DNA from: Nectonema munidae
Taxonomy: Eukaryota > Nematomorpha > Nectonematoida > Nectonematidae
NCBI GenBank assembly: GCA_030549495.1
Contig: JAUIRK010000762.1
Location: forward strand, 39,554-103,553
Reading direction: 5' to 3'
Length of the DNA stretch: 64,000 nucleotides
The position numbers were made by a program, and so were the translations under genes. Positions 25,046 through 36,062 of the stretch are shown here, one piece after another. The notes below the pieces were generated by a model, which saw only the letters and a list, made by a program, of their open reading frames with translations, made no database searches and was not told where the DNA came from. The stretch's first letter is position 1. Every line of letters begins with the position of its first letter.

Positions 25046-26179
25046 TATTGCCAGCCCTCGTTCATACTTAAATATCTGAGTGACTTTTTATTTTAAGCAT
25101 TTATCTATTACATTATTAATTTAAAGTTCTTATTTATAAATAAAGAATATATTTGTGTGTATTTGGGTATATTTGGGTGTATTTGGGTAAAAAGTCCTAC
25201 CGTTATATTTCTTTATCTATCAATTATCTGGGAGTCTTTCTCATCTCTAAACTCAATTGGAGCCTTCACTTTGAAACAATACACTTTAAATGTTTCCAAA
25301 AGTTTTAAAAAATCAAAACAATCAATAATTTCTCTTGGCCAAACCACTTTGTTTTCTTTAAAACCTGTCTCATCCGTATAATTCTACCTTTCTTAACTTA
25401 TAGAATCAAATACAAGAAATATATGTAGAATCTTCAAATACAAGAAATATATGTATAAACTAGAGATGCTTTACTTTGCTATTCTGAGAAAAGCAGTCAA
25501 ATGTGCCATTTCCACTAATAAAACTATGAATATTTTATTGTCTTTTGTTCCTTATCCAATTTTATATATTGAAAAACTATTCTATCAAAGAAACTCCCTT
25601 CTATTTCTAAAAATAGAAGCCTTGCATCTTTAGGCCTTAATTACTCTCCTGATAACACTTCACAAACTTTGAATTTTTCCCAAAACTTGTCGTTAAATAT
25701 TTTAATTCCATATTCCCACTAAATTTTAATACGATTCGTCACTAACGAATCTTAAGTTGAATATAACCATAATACCATCAAAATTCGCTGCTTTTAATTA
25801 CTGTCAAAATAGTGTTAATAACTCAAATGTTGTCTTTGTTTTTTCTTATGGCTGGTATGAAAAAAGTACCCCAACGGCAGCATTTTCTTTTCCTTTATAT
25901 CTTCCAAATCATCCTCATATCACAATGTCAAATGATTTAGATACATGTCAAATGATTAGATGACATGTCAAATGTCATCCTCATATCACGCTGAATGTTC
26001 AGGTTTACTTGCTGCCTTTAAACACGTTTACAAGTGTAAACATTTATTCACTAATTTTCCACTTATTTTCTGTTTCTTAGATTCCCTCTCCTTTATTAAA
26101 TCTTTAAAATCGAAATCTGATAGTTCTACCTTTATTAGACTCATTCTCACTATTTATGCAAAAAATGGTTTTTAAGAAG

Positions 26180-27010
26180 TTTCTCGTTGTGGTTTGGTTG
26201 TGAAGAAGTTTCTCGAAGATTTTAGAAAGCAAACAGATTATAAAAAACGGGTCTATAGTTTTTAGGATTTTTTCTATCACCATGATAGGTAACACCCTGT
26301 AAATTTTAAAAATTTGTGGAAATTTTGAGAATTCTAGACATGCATTAAAACCAATGAGCAATATCTCACGAATATATGGGAAAATTTATTTTATTTAACT
26401 ATGAGAAAGCAGAAAAAAATCTTTAGAATTATGGTTCTTTAAACTTTTTACAGCAGCACACAATTCAAATAAATTTTTTTTTATCAAAATTGAAACTTGA
26501 AGAGGCTTTTATCATAGAACAAGAAGAAAAAGGCTTAATAAATTTATTAATAAAATCTTCAATTAAAAGTTCAGCAATTCTAGGTTTATCATGAATCTAT
26601 TCATTATCTATATTCAGAGGGACTTCATCATTATATTTAGTTGATATAAAGGAGTTCAGTTTTGACGAAGTTTCTTTGGATGATTTAGTTGAATAATATT
26701 TGGCAAATTAGCGCTCCTTGTATTTTTTGGAAAATATATTTATTTTATTCCTCAAATACAGAAATTTATTTTTAGGGAATAAGTCAGTTCTATTGCTTTT
26801 CAAAAACTTCCCTTACAATTTATTTTTCAATTTAATTGCTTCGCCTAATTCGTCAGTGATCCACATATGAAAAGAACTTTTACTATTTCATTTTTTAACA
26901 ATAAGGATTTGGTGCAAATTGACAGTTCAAATGATAAAAGGTTCAGTTTGTCCTTATCAACAACTTTTCTAAGATAACAAGGTCGAATTTTATAATTCAG
27001 ACTGAAAGAG
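26180..27010 (-). mobile_element. third LINE fragment (RT N-part), minus strand
   Basis: The minus strand reads YIREILLIGFNACLEFSKF, FPQIFKIYRVLPIMVIEK and FFIICLLSKIFEKLLHNQ, matching the fingers region of non-LTR RT (family: FPxxLKxxxVxPI...RPISxLxxxSKIFEKL). A different subfamily from the two LINEs to its left. Truncated on both sides. Confidence 0.6.
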
Positions 27011-27290
27011 ATAAAGTAGGGTAATAATCGGAAATCTTAGACAACTACACATAAAAATCAAATTTTATATGTGCAGGGATCAAATAGTTGTCAAAGAGAG
27101 TGATGTGTAATTAGGCCTCACTCCCTCTGCCCAAAAGCAATTCTCTTCCCTGATCGACTTTGAAATATGCATTAGATTTTTTATTTTTTAAGAAATAACA
27201 AACTAATGTTCGCAAATATTACAGTTAAAAATTAATTCAATTTTTCCGATTTGTTTTCTAGAGCATTCTTTTTCAATCTAAAGATATCAA

Positions 27291-27629
27291 TGTTTTTAAA
27301 ATATTTTCATATAAAACCTTAAAGTATTTCTCAAGTATATAGTAAATATTTTCTTATTTTTATATTATTTTAACATTTAATTTATAATATAGAAGGTATA
27401 TTCATATTGTTGTTTTACTTATATTTGTTTCACCAACTTTTCCATAGGTACTTGGAAATTTTAAAATGTTTTTAAAATATTTTCATACAAAACCTTAAAG
27501 TATTTCTTAAGTATATAGTAAATATTTTCTTATTTTTATATTATTTTAACATTTAATTTATAATATAGAAGGTATATTCATATCGTTGTTTTACTTATAT
27601 TTGTTTCACCAACTTTTCCATAGGTACTT
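27291..27629. repeat. recent tandem duplication, 176-bp period
   Basis: Units 27291-27452 and 27467-27629 are nearly identical over about 162 bp (differences such as TCATATAAAA/TCATACAAAA and ATTGTTG/ATCGTTG). Non-coding AT-rich sequence. Confidence 0.9.
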
Positions 27630-28267
27630 TCCCGTTTTGGCCCCGCCATATAAAAGTAATCAAAAAATGCAGTGAATAACATAAATTTATTAAATAAAGA
27701 AAATTTTTCAACAAAAGATATTGAAAACAAAAAGAATTAAAGAATTTTAATCTGTGGGTGGATAAAATGCAGTCATATCATTAAGAATTGCATTAAATAT
27801 ATTATTACCAAATGTAATTGAAGATGAGTGACTCTAAAGAAACTCTGCTAAATTTCTATTTAGCATTTCTTGATCAGTTTTTTTCATTTCTTTTCATTGA
27901 CAAGTTTACAAATCAGGGATTTTAAATTCTTCTTTTATAAGATTGTGACGATTAATAAGCATACGATTGATTATTCATTTAATAAAATCTTGGTATCATC
28001 CCATCAGGAGCGCACATTGGCAGGGGGCGAGGGAGGAGGCGACCCCCTACTTTCGCCCCCCACTAATAATTTTCTATAAGTAAGAGTTACTGATTGTTTA
28101 TAAAACGTATGATGATTGCATTATAGGATGTAATGAACATTCGAATACATGATAAATGAAAAAAAATCCCATTACATGATAATGGAAAAAAGTCGCATTC
28201 CTCCTAAGTCCGCTTTATTTTTAAGTGTTCAAAAAATAATTATTATTTATTGTGATATTATTTATGA

Positions 28268-30076
28268 TTATTTAAAACAATCATGTAATGTCATTTGCTT
28301 GTTTCGGCTAGTCTTTTGATGCACTAGTGCTAAATTTGCACGCTTCATTGATAATAATTGCAGTTGCCATAAATCATCAATGCACTTCTGCATTTCTTTT
28401 TCTGGAACTAACTTTTGATTCTTCAGTGTCTGAAATTGATTTGATAACGAAAGTACATTGCTCAAAACAGCACGAAAATCAACATCAGCTTGAACTTCTC
28501 GAGAATCCGATGATTCATCTTCTTTACTTGATTCCTCATCATCATGAGTAGGATCAATATTGACCGATATTGCTGCACCTTCTGATAGAGCAATGGCGGA
28601 TTCAATTTCGAAAAGAATTTCATTTGGTCAATGTTCTGAATCTTATCAATATTGACCGATATTGCTGCACCTTCTGATAGAGCAATGGCGGATTCAATTT
28701 CGAAAAGAATTTCATTTCGTCAATGTTCTGAATCTTTATCATCAACACACTGAAATGATTTCTTGCTGAAGATCAATATTATCTATCAGTGAGCAATGAG
28801 CCAGTAATTCGATGAATTCATCGATTTCTTCATTTCGACATTTTCTGATTCAAATGAAGAAATGATATTCGCTTTTTTGAAACAATTCTTGATAGATTCT
28901 GGCGATATCGCAGACTATGCTTCTTCTGCATACTGAGATGCATCTAACAGGGTAGCAGGTTCACTATAGTTGACACCACACGATCCGCGCCTCATTTTCT
29001 TTCGAGCAGTTTGAATGGACGATTTCAAGTCATCAGGTAGATATCGTGATAAGATATTACATCTCGCAATAATAAATACTTGTATCGCTTCTTCAATGCC
29101 GCGATTATGCCCATATCCATGGGCCGTTTCCATGATGTTACTAATGGGGGAAAAATTGGATAGATATATTATCACGCTGAAACATGTCACGATGACTGGA
29201 AGCATTGTAAAGCAAGAGCAGCACGGTCGACGGGTTCGTATTCGAACTGCAGGTACAAATACATTATCGAACAATTTCATAAATGTACAAGAGTTCATCC
29301 AGGCATTAGATTGGTTGTGATAAGCAATAGGCCAAGTTTTGCCAACTATGCATGCAGGTGTCTTTGGCTTGCCAATCATATGTAACGGGATCTTGTGAGA
29401 TCCAGTTGAATTTGAACAGACGGTCAATGTAACACGATCCTTCAGGGTCTTCTTTCCTTGGACTGTACTTCTAACTTAATTACCAGTAATCATGGTATAG
29501 CGCGGGATTACCCGGTAAAGTAAGCCCGTTTCGTCCATATTATAGACGTTTTCTGGATCGTATTGATCAATAATGTTTCGTAATCCGTTGATCTTGAATA
29601 ATAATTTCGGATCGTTCTTATCCGCTTCACCACCTTCGCCAAACAGGTTCATCGAGAATACGATTGACGTTTTTAAAATTATTAAACGATCCCTCCGAGG
29701 CACAGAATTCATTCCTTGGTATATTTAAACGTTCGGCAATCTCGAGGGCTTTGACTTTGATCATTGCTGGCGGAATAGGTAAATTTGCGCGTCGACATGC
29801 GCCAAACCATTGATACAGAAGCTTTTCAAGATGAGAATACTTCGGATTTTTTGATCGATATGTTTGCAAACGACAAAGTTCACTGACAGATTCAGTACGA
29901 TTTACAATCGCTTCCTGCTGCTTTAGAATTTTTCGAATTGATTTTTCATCGACATCGTAATCTCGAGCTGGTTTATGCTTTGACGGTGGATTTGATGAAT
30001 TTAACAAATTGATAATTTCCAATCGTTGAGCATCATTTAATCTTTTGCCAGCACCTTTTCGACTCATCTTTGGCAA
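28268..30076 (-). pseudogene. Tigger/Jerky-type transposase (copy B)
   Basis: The start at 30076 (MPKMSRKGAGKRLNDAQRLE) opens a CENP-B-type HTH (DYDVDEKSIRKILKQQEAI) and a second HTH (LYQWFGACRRANLPIPPAMI). The DDE core follows: NVYNMDETGLLYRVIP (first Asp), a second-Asp position reading LLLLYNASSHRDM where the family has LLLDNxxxH, and MDMGIIAALKKRYK for the third. The C-terminus ends MTLHDCF at 28268. At least two frame changes and a stop separate the blocks, and the D-to-Y change would by itself abolish catalysis. A 92-bp tandem duplication (28553-28736) lies in the C-terminal part. Confidence 0.8.
28553..28736. repeat. 92-bp tandem duplication within Tigger copy B
   Basis: Two near-identical units (28553-28644 and 28645-28736) beginning ATCAATATTGACCGATATTG. 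Copy C has one unit at about 44925-45017, so the duplication is private to copy B. Confidence 0.9.
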
Positions 30077-31499
30077 ATTTAATGAACAACAATCTAAAAT
30101 GAATAAATGAACGATGGGCGCTAAATCCTCAATCCCACTTAAGTCCGCACTTTGTGTCCATGTTCAAATTGCCGACTTAAATGAAAGTCTACTGTAGTAA
30201 TAATAATCCATTGTTTCAATATGCACACAATAACTAAGCAATGTTTATCACAGTGTCCCTTGTAGTATTATTGAGCAAACACATGTTGATGATCCACTAG
30301 ATTTTCTCATCTTCTGTCATAGTGATTCTATTTTTCTTTCTGTCTCCTCTGTTTTTCTCTTGCGCTTTCTCTGCTAAAACTCAAGCTCTCTTCTTTCATT
30401 CAAGCTCTTCTTTCACTCAAGCTCTCTTCTCTTGTTTAAGCTTTCCTATCTCATTCAGCTCTTTTCTCTCTAATTTGTATTTAGAGTTAAATTAAAAATA
30501 ATTCTGTTTTATCTCATTAGAAACTAGTTTTTAGCGGAATATAAGTTCAATATTTTCAAAAACTTTTTTCATGATACCAAAGTTCAGCTATTCAAATTAA
30601 TCACAGAGATTTTTGGTAAAAATTTAGTTCCATCAATACACCAAACATTTTCAAAAAATGAAAATTTGTTTGTTTTTAAATGAGAAAAAAATAGTTTTCA
30701 ATCGTTACAATTTTATATTAATGAATATTGTCGGACTCACGTTAAAAAAATTTTTCAACAAAGGTCACTTAATCTTTATCAATACGTTTGTTACATTTTG
30801 TAACATTTGAAAACTTGAATTTTTTCAAGTTATGCTTTTTGGGAATGAATATTTTGACTAGCTATTTAGTTTAAAAGCAAAAATACTCTATTTGTTTAAT
30901 ATTTGATCAGAGATATTTTTTATAATGTTCGATTGTTAAATTTTGTAAGTAGCACTGTACATAATCAAATCACTTTTTTTAAGAAAATTTGTTGATTATT
31001 ATAATAAAAATATAATATCGAAACAAAATGTTTCATGTGTTAAAAATGTACTTGATCTATTTATGACAGCTGTCAGAATTTTATTTGTAGACAGAAATAG
31101 TCCAAAAACGCAATGATTTTCTTGTTCTCGTGTACTATGATTTTTATGATTTAAATGGTTTTTTTTTTATGATTTTGTGTTCTTAGACTTAAATAATTTT
31201 ATGAAAAGTGATTAAACTACCAATTTTTGTATACTATGATTCCTTACAAAATGTAAAAATACAAGCGTTACCAAATCACCTTATATGGGTTAGCTACTTC
31301 AACGTTGGCTTTTACTGCTTATAAAAACTTGAAAATATCAAATAAACTCTAATTTTTATGCCTCTTATTATTTTGAAATTATTCTGAAAACAGACAATTT
31401 TTAAAATAGTGAAAATTGTTTTATTAGTTTATTTTGCCTCCTTTCTCTCTTATGTTAATTATGTAGCAAATTTTTAATTTTGAGTAAAAGGTAGCTTTC

Positions 31500-31622
31500 A
31501 TTGACCAGGCACTGATGTACCGCTTATGTCAAACTATGAACAAATTCGTATCGATGAGGAATCGAATCCAAAGGCTTTCATGCTGAGTCCAACATCTCAA
31601 CCAACCTGCCATGCCACCCATC
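31500..31622 (-). repeat. tRNA-derived SINE (inside copy B)
   Basis: Same SINE as in copy A, B box complement GGAATCGAATCC at 31558-31569. It is shared by position, so it was in the hAT element before A and B separated. Confidence 0.6.
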
Positions 31623-32610
31623 GGGTATGCTGTAGGGGATACGTCAAATTAGTTTTCAAAAAACTTAAGTTATGCTGTAAAAATTTTTTAGTTTTTGTTG
31701 AAGCTCTATAACTTTTTCTGATAGACTTTTTTTTCTTAAAATTTATTATAAAATGTAAATCATTGCAAAATGTTAAAAGTTATTTTACTTTTTGTAGATT
31801 TTGTAGCTTGCACCAATTTAGCTTTTAAACTATTTTTGAATGATGCTGAGAAAAATGAAGTAATGCAATCTTAATTTATTGTTTGATTTTTGTTTTCACA
31901 ATTTTACCCTTTTTTGAGAGTCTAACTAACTTACACTTATTCTTATACACTAAAAAGAATGAAAAAATTCTAATACCAAGTTTTCTAACTTTAGTTCTGT
32001 TTTACATTTTTGATAGAAATTTACTCAGAAAAGTGATGTAATTTGGATGTGTTTTTTTTTAAATTTATTTTTCTCAATAAAACATTTTTTCATTTTTTTA
32101 GGAAGAAGAAATGGAACAATTGAAAATTAATGAATGATTTTTTTCATACATTTTTTTCATATAAACATCGCATGGTATCTAGTAGACTATTTTCCTTCAG
32201 ATTACATTCACTCATATAAAACTCTCCAATCTTCAGTTATTTGGTTTCAGTTGTTTTCTCTATCAATCAAATATCCTTCCATCAATTCCTGTAGTGTGCC
32301 TGATAGACTACTTTATTTTCAAATGAAAAGCCTATTCGCCCCAATAATTTTGGATTTTTTTAAACTAGAATACGAATATGCGATATGCAAATTTAATTAA
32401 AATATTTTCGCTGGAAGTATAGTATTTAAATTTCACCAATTTTGTAAAAAAAGATAAAGTAATTTTATAAATTTTGGTATGCGCTGAATACACTCTATTT
32501 TAAAGGATTGTTTGAATATTTGGTCTCCCGTGGTATTTCCAGACCACTAATTTTGAAAATTGCAAAAAAAAATCTACCCCTCCCCCAATAATTTTGAGGA
32601 TGTGCGTCCC

Positions 32611-33800
32611 ATTACTAGTACTTACTTCCATCCTATAGCGAATTTGTAGCAAAAACAATCGATACCCTATCGAGTTTTCTGGATAAACTAAGAACAAGAA
32701 TGAAACTAAAGAGATCTAAAATAGCTTCCTATAGTTAGAATAGCAGCCTGGATTCTTTTTTACGATGTCATTTTAAGAGAATTTTCAAGACCAATTTATA
32801 GGGTTTATTATTGGAAATTTTTCAAAGCAAATTAAATTTAAACTGATAATTTTTAACAATCTTGAATCTAGATCGTCTTGAGTAGAGATTTGATCCGTCC
32901 CTATTGATAACATCGATATAATCATTTATTATATCCAGAAGAGAGAAAATTGTTTTATCGATTGGACTAAAATATATAAAAGCTAAATACTGAAGTAAAC
33001 ACACATTAGTTGTTCACATAAAATATTCATTATCTATATATAGATTGACAAAAATAGCAATAAAAAAGTATCTTATATAGTTATGTGCTATAAAAAATAT
33101 TTGCCTCCCCACGAGAAATTTGTGGATCATTGTCCAAATTCTTCGCTAAATTACTGCTTCTCATCATCTTTAGCTTGACTTTGCATTGACATACTTCAAA
33201 TGCAATCGAAATATAAAAATATTGGATTTCAGATATCAATTTAAAGATTTTACCTTAAAAAAGAAAAGTGATAGCGAAAATATACTCACAAGTCCTTTAA
33301 TAATAATTGAAAGATATCAGCTTTAGAGAGTATTGAGGATGGGGGTAGCCCAAAAATTTTACAACCTCCATAAAGTGTAATACACACAAAGAATATTGTC
33401 TTGGGTGGAGTGTCCGTACAACTGCTCGATAAAATTTTTGCCCGATGGACAACTGCTTTAATGTCAAAAAAATTTTAACAGTGAGATGGGTCTTTTTGTT
33501 CTAGAGACTTACGATTGAGTGTCGATAACGAAGGAATTTGGTGATGTTCCTTCGTACCTAACGCGTTGTAAAGTTGGCCAGACAACGTGTTGGACAGGAT
33601 AGAAGCAATTCTTCACCAATCATGATCATTTGCAAAAAATGATTGGGGATACTACTTTATGTTTCTGATGTTGAAAAATCTATTTTTCCAATAATGAAAG
33701 AAAACTCTTCCTCAATTTGTGGTGTATTTGATGCTGAAATGAAAACAACGATTTTTAAACACTTTTTTTCAATGTTAACTTTGTTGAATATTTTTTATTT
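32611..33800. other. intergenic, upstream of FAF1
   Basis: AT-rich, with the 37-bp repeat 33071-33107 (inverted copy of 10823-10859). FAF1's first, untranslated exon and promoter should lie here, but I cannot place a TATA box or initiator with confidence. Confidence 0.4.
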
Positions 33801-33845
33801 TGTTAATACTTCTATTTTTTAGAATAATTCGCTCTCCTACTAAAA

Positions 33846-36062
33846 ATGGCTGAAAGCGAAGAAGAGTTTAGTCGAGATCGGATGTTGGCAGATTTTCAAG
33901 CGTGCTCCAACATCGAAGACTTTGACCTAGCAATGAACTACCTGCAGAAGAACGACTGGAATTTGCAGAAAGCCTTGAATGAAGCTATAAGCGCGCAATC
34001 TTCCAACACGCCTACTTCCTCTACTGATCAGTTTCCTATTCTTGAGGATTCTGCTCATTCCAATTCAGGGGGAAGGGAGAGAAGGAAGAAAACGGTTAAG
34101 AAGATTGGGAACACTAATTCCGATGTTGTTCAATTGATCGAATCCCTTGACTCGACCCCAACTTCTTCTTTTGAAGACATTACCGAAATTAAGGATTCAG
34201 CAACACCGCCTTCCTTCAGCTCAAGCTCGAAAAAAAGAAACCCAAACAAACTCTTCCTCTTCTGCATTTCCTTTGAGGATTGCGTCAACCAACTCACTCT
34301 TAAGCGTGAACAACATATCTCGGACTTAAAAAGTCAACTTTCTCACATATACGATATTCCCACGCACAAAATTGTGCTTAGTGATTGGCCTTCTCAGATT
34401 GTCAATGAAAGTTGTCCATCAAATAACATCACGGATTCACAAAGTATAGCATCACTTGCTCTAGACACGATCACCCATTTGAAGATGAGTGTTGGGGCAG
34501 ATTCAAATGGCGAGAATACCTGTAATGATGGAAAAGAAGCAGAAGAAGCAATTGACGAAGAAGAGGGAGCGATTCCTTTGAAAGTGAAGGATTTACGAAG
34601 TGATAGAGTACACGATTTGGCGCTAAGTCCTTCAACTACCTTTGCCGAAGTTGAAGCGAAGTTATCTGATTTGACCGGCATTCCAAAAGCCTCTCTAGTG
34701 ATATACGGGTGGTATGCCACTTCGGAGCCAGGTGTTACTATAGGTCAGGCGAAGATAGCACCCCACCACACATTTCTCGTTAGTGAACGGGGGGAGGAGG
34801 ATGAAGAAGTTGTTATCGGAGACAAGTCGACCTCTTCTAAATCTCCGGCGCTGTCTTCGTTTTCTCCGAATCTGGAAGGCCGATTTTTCCGCGATGATGA
34901 TCTCAATGATGAAGATTTTAGCGCGAATGATGCAGACGATGACGATGAGGCAGATATTTACATCGATGAGCAACATTTTACTGCTATATCCAATAAGAGC
35001 AGTGAATTTAGTTCGCGAGAGCCCTTGATGCCAGATGACTGCACTCTTGATGAGAAGGACATGCAGCGGTCATTCACTCTGCACTTCCAAAAGCGCTACT
35101 GCGCCACCGATCCCAGCTGCTGTCCACTCTTCTACGTTGACAGCTTTGAAGAAGCGTTGAATGATTCGTGCAGCCAATCACGTGGCGTAGAGCGTAAAGC
35201 CATACTCGTTTACCTCCACAACGACAAGAGTATCTTCAGCAACAGCTTCTGCTCCCAAGTCTTGTGCAATACAGCCATCGTTAACTACCTCTCTCTCAAC
35301 TTCATCGTGTGGGCATGGGACATGTCTTCGCAGGTCAATCGCAGTCGTTTCAACTCCCTTTTTGCACATCGCCTTCCTTCTTCCTCCTCATCGTCACCTC
35401 CTTCTGCGTCATCTTCTAGTCCATCTCTTCTCACTCCGTTCCAACTGACAACGGCGTCACTGTACCCGTTGATTCTCGTTTTGTTCAAGTCATCTTCTGG
35501 GCTGGAAGTCGTAGACGTTCGTAAAGATGTGTCTTCATCCTCCGACGAATTCCTCTCCTTCCTCATCTCCACTCAAGAAGGCATTCAACTTCGATTGACA
35601 CGCGAGAAGGCGGTTCAAGAAGAGAGAATTGCGCGAGAGGAGATCAAGGATGCGCAAGACGTGGCTTATTTCGAGTCTTTGCAGGCGGACCGCGCGAAAA
35701 AGCGCTCTATTCAAGAGAACAAAGAAAACGAGCACTTTGAGAGTTTGAAGGCGCAAGCGATTAAGGCATCCCTCTCTTCTCTGATCCCAGAGGAGCCTGG
35801 TGACGAGTGTCCTGCAAGAGACTTCGCTATAATTCGCTTCAGGCTATTGCCCTATCAGGGAGAATTCAAGCTGAGGAAGTTTACTCTGAATACCAAATTG
35901 GAAAGCTTGATTCACTACGCCTCGTATCTCGGCTACCCGCCCGATCGCTTTAAGATCCTCAGAACTTGGCCTAGACAAGATTTGTCCAGTTTGAATCCCT
36001 CCCTCACCCTCAAAGATTGCAACATCAAACACCAAGAAACCTTGATCTTTGAAGAGAAGTGA
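33846..36062 (+). CDS. FAF1: FAS-associated factor 1 (FAF1)
   Basis: Intact 738-residue reading frame. FAF1 is an adaptor joining ubiquitylated proteins to the p97/VCP segregase. Domains: UBA 1-50 (MLADFQACSNIEDFDLAMNY, the family's most conserved stretch), ubiquitin-like folds about 133-195 and 243-313, acidic linker 349-372, UAS thioredoxin-like domain about 390-580 (AILVYLHND at 452), charged coiled coil about 583-645, UBX 657-738. The UBX p97-contact loop reads WPR at 708-710 where FPR is usual. Human FAF1 is 650 aa; the extra length is Ser-rich loops such as the poly-Ser near 511-526. No intron interrupts the coding region. The start is set by the conserved UBA and by a splice acceptor (CTATTTTTTAG, ending 33822) 23 bp upstream, implying an intron in the 5' UTR. 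Confidence 0.95.
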   Translation: MAESEEEFSRDRMLADFQACSNIEDFDLAMNYLQKNDWNLQKALNEAISAQSSNTPTSSTDQFPILEDSAHSNSGGRERRKKTVKKIGNTNSDVVQLIESLDSTPTSSFEDITEIKDSATPPSFSSSSKKRNPNKLFLFCISFEDCVNQLTLKREQHISDLKSQLSHIYDIPTHKIVLSDWPSQIVNESCPSNNITDSQSIASLALDTITHLKMSVGADSNGENTCNDGKEAEEAIDEEEGAIPLKVKDLRSDRVHDLALSPSTTFAEVEAKLSDLTGIPKASLVIYGWYATSEPGVTIGQAKIAPHHTFLVSERGEEDEEVVIGDKSTSSKSPALSSFSPNLEGRFFRDDDLNDEDFSANDADDDDEADIYIDEQHFTAISNKSSEFSSREPLMPDDCTLDEKDMQRSFTLHFQKRYCATDPSCCPLFYVDSFEEALNDSCSQSRGVERKAILVYLHNDKSIFSNSFCSQVLCNTAIVNYLSLNFIVWAWDMSSQVNRSRFNSLFAHRLPSSSSSSPPSASSSSPSLLTPFQLTTASLYPLILVLFKSSSGLEVVDVRKDVSSSSDEFLSFLISTQEGIQLRLTREKAVQEERIAREEIKDAQDVAYFESLQADRAKKRSIQENKENEHFESLKAQAIKASLSSLIPEEPGDECPARDFAIIRFRLLPYQGEFKLRKFTLNTKLESLIHYASYLGYPPDRFKILRTWPRQDLSSLNPSLTLKDCNIKHQETLIFEEK

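Larger units (their letters stand above)
22226..25202. mobile_element. ~3-kb inverted-repeat-bounded insertion in the LINE
   Basis: The left end (GGGTGAGACTTGTTACCC, then AAATACACCTAAATATACCC) and right end (complement: CGGTAGGACTTTTTACCC, then AAATACACCCAAATATACCC) form an inverted repeat of roughly 48 bp with few mismatches. Both ends abut TTA (22223-22225 and 25203-25205), a 3-bp target duplication of the type PIF/Harbinger elements make (TWA). The host LINE reading stops at one side and resumes at the other. No Harbinger transposase is seen inside; it contains AT-rich filler, (GTGA)n and a second LINE. Confidence 0.6.
20440..26170 (+). mobile_element. LINE (non-LTR retrotransposon) with RNase H, split by an insertion
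   Basis: Pieces in order on the plus strand: endonuclease-like ILIIGNMNAQPSLWDVKNN (about 20.6 kb); reverse-transcriptase entry RRNSAPGPS (about 21.47 kb); LLPCMGKFFEKIVRLRML (21.65 kb); after a 3-kb interruption, SINYLGVFLISKLNWSLHF (25.21-25.27 kb) and RNase H-like FLDSLSFIKSLKSK (26.1 kb). Layout (EN-RT-RNase H) fits the I/Jockey-like LINE groups. It is decayed by many stops. The interruption is 22226-25202. Confidence 0.75.
28180..30194 (-). mobile_element. pogo/Tigger element in hAT copy B
   Basis: The minus-strand 5' end is CAGTAGACTTTCATTTAAG (from 30194) next to a TA dinucleotide, a typical pogo-type terminus. Towards 28180-28225 a related but diverged AAGTCGCATTCC...AAGTCCGC end is seen. 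It encodes the transposase described separately. The same element with the same junction (TAGTAATAATAATCC) is in copy C. Confidence 0.8.
28005..32610 (+). mobile_element. hAT-like element, copy B, carrying a Tigger
   Basis: The left terminus CAGGAGCGCACAT (28005) and right terminus ATGTGCGTCCC (32610) are inverted, each next to a C/G-rich block and an AATAATTTT motif. The body matches copy A base for base over long stretches (for example 30197-32600 against 3713-6670), without the two MITEs of copy A. A pogo/Tigger element fills 28180-30194 and a SINE lies at 31500-31622. No clear 8-bp target duplication is visible. No hAT transposase: non-autonomous. Confidence 0.75.
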
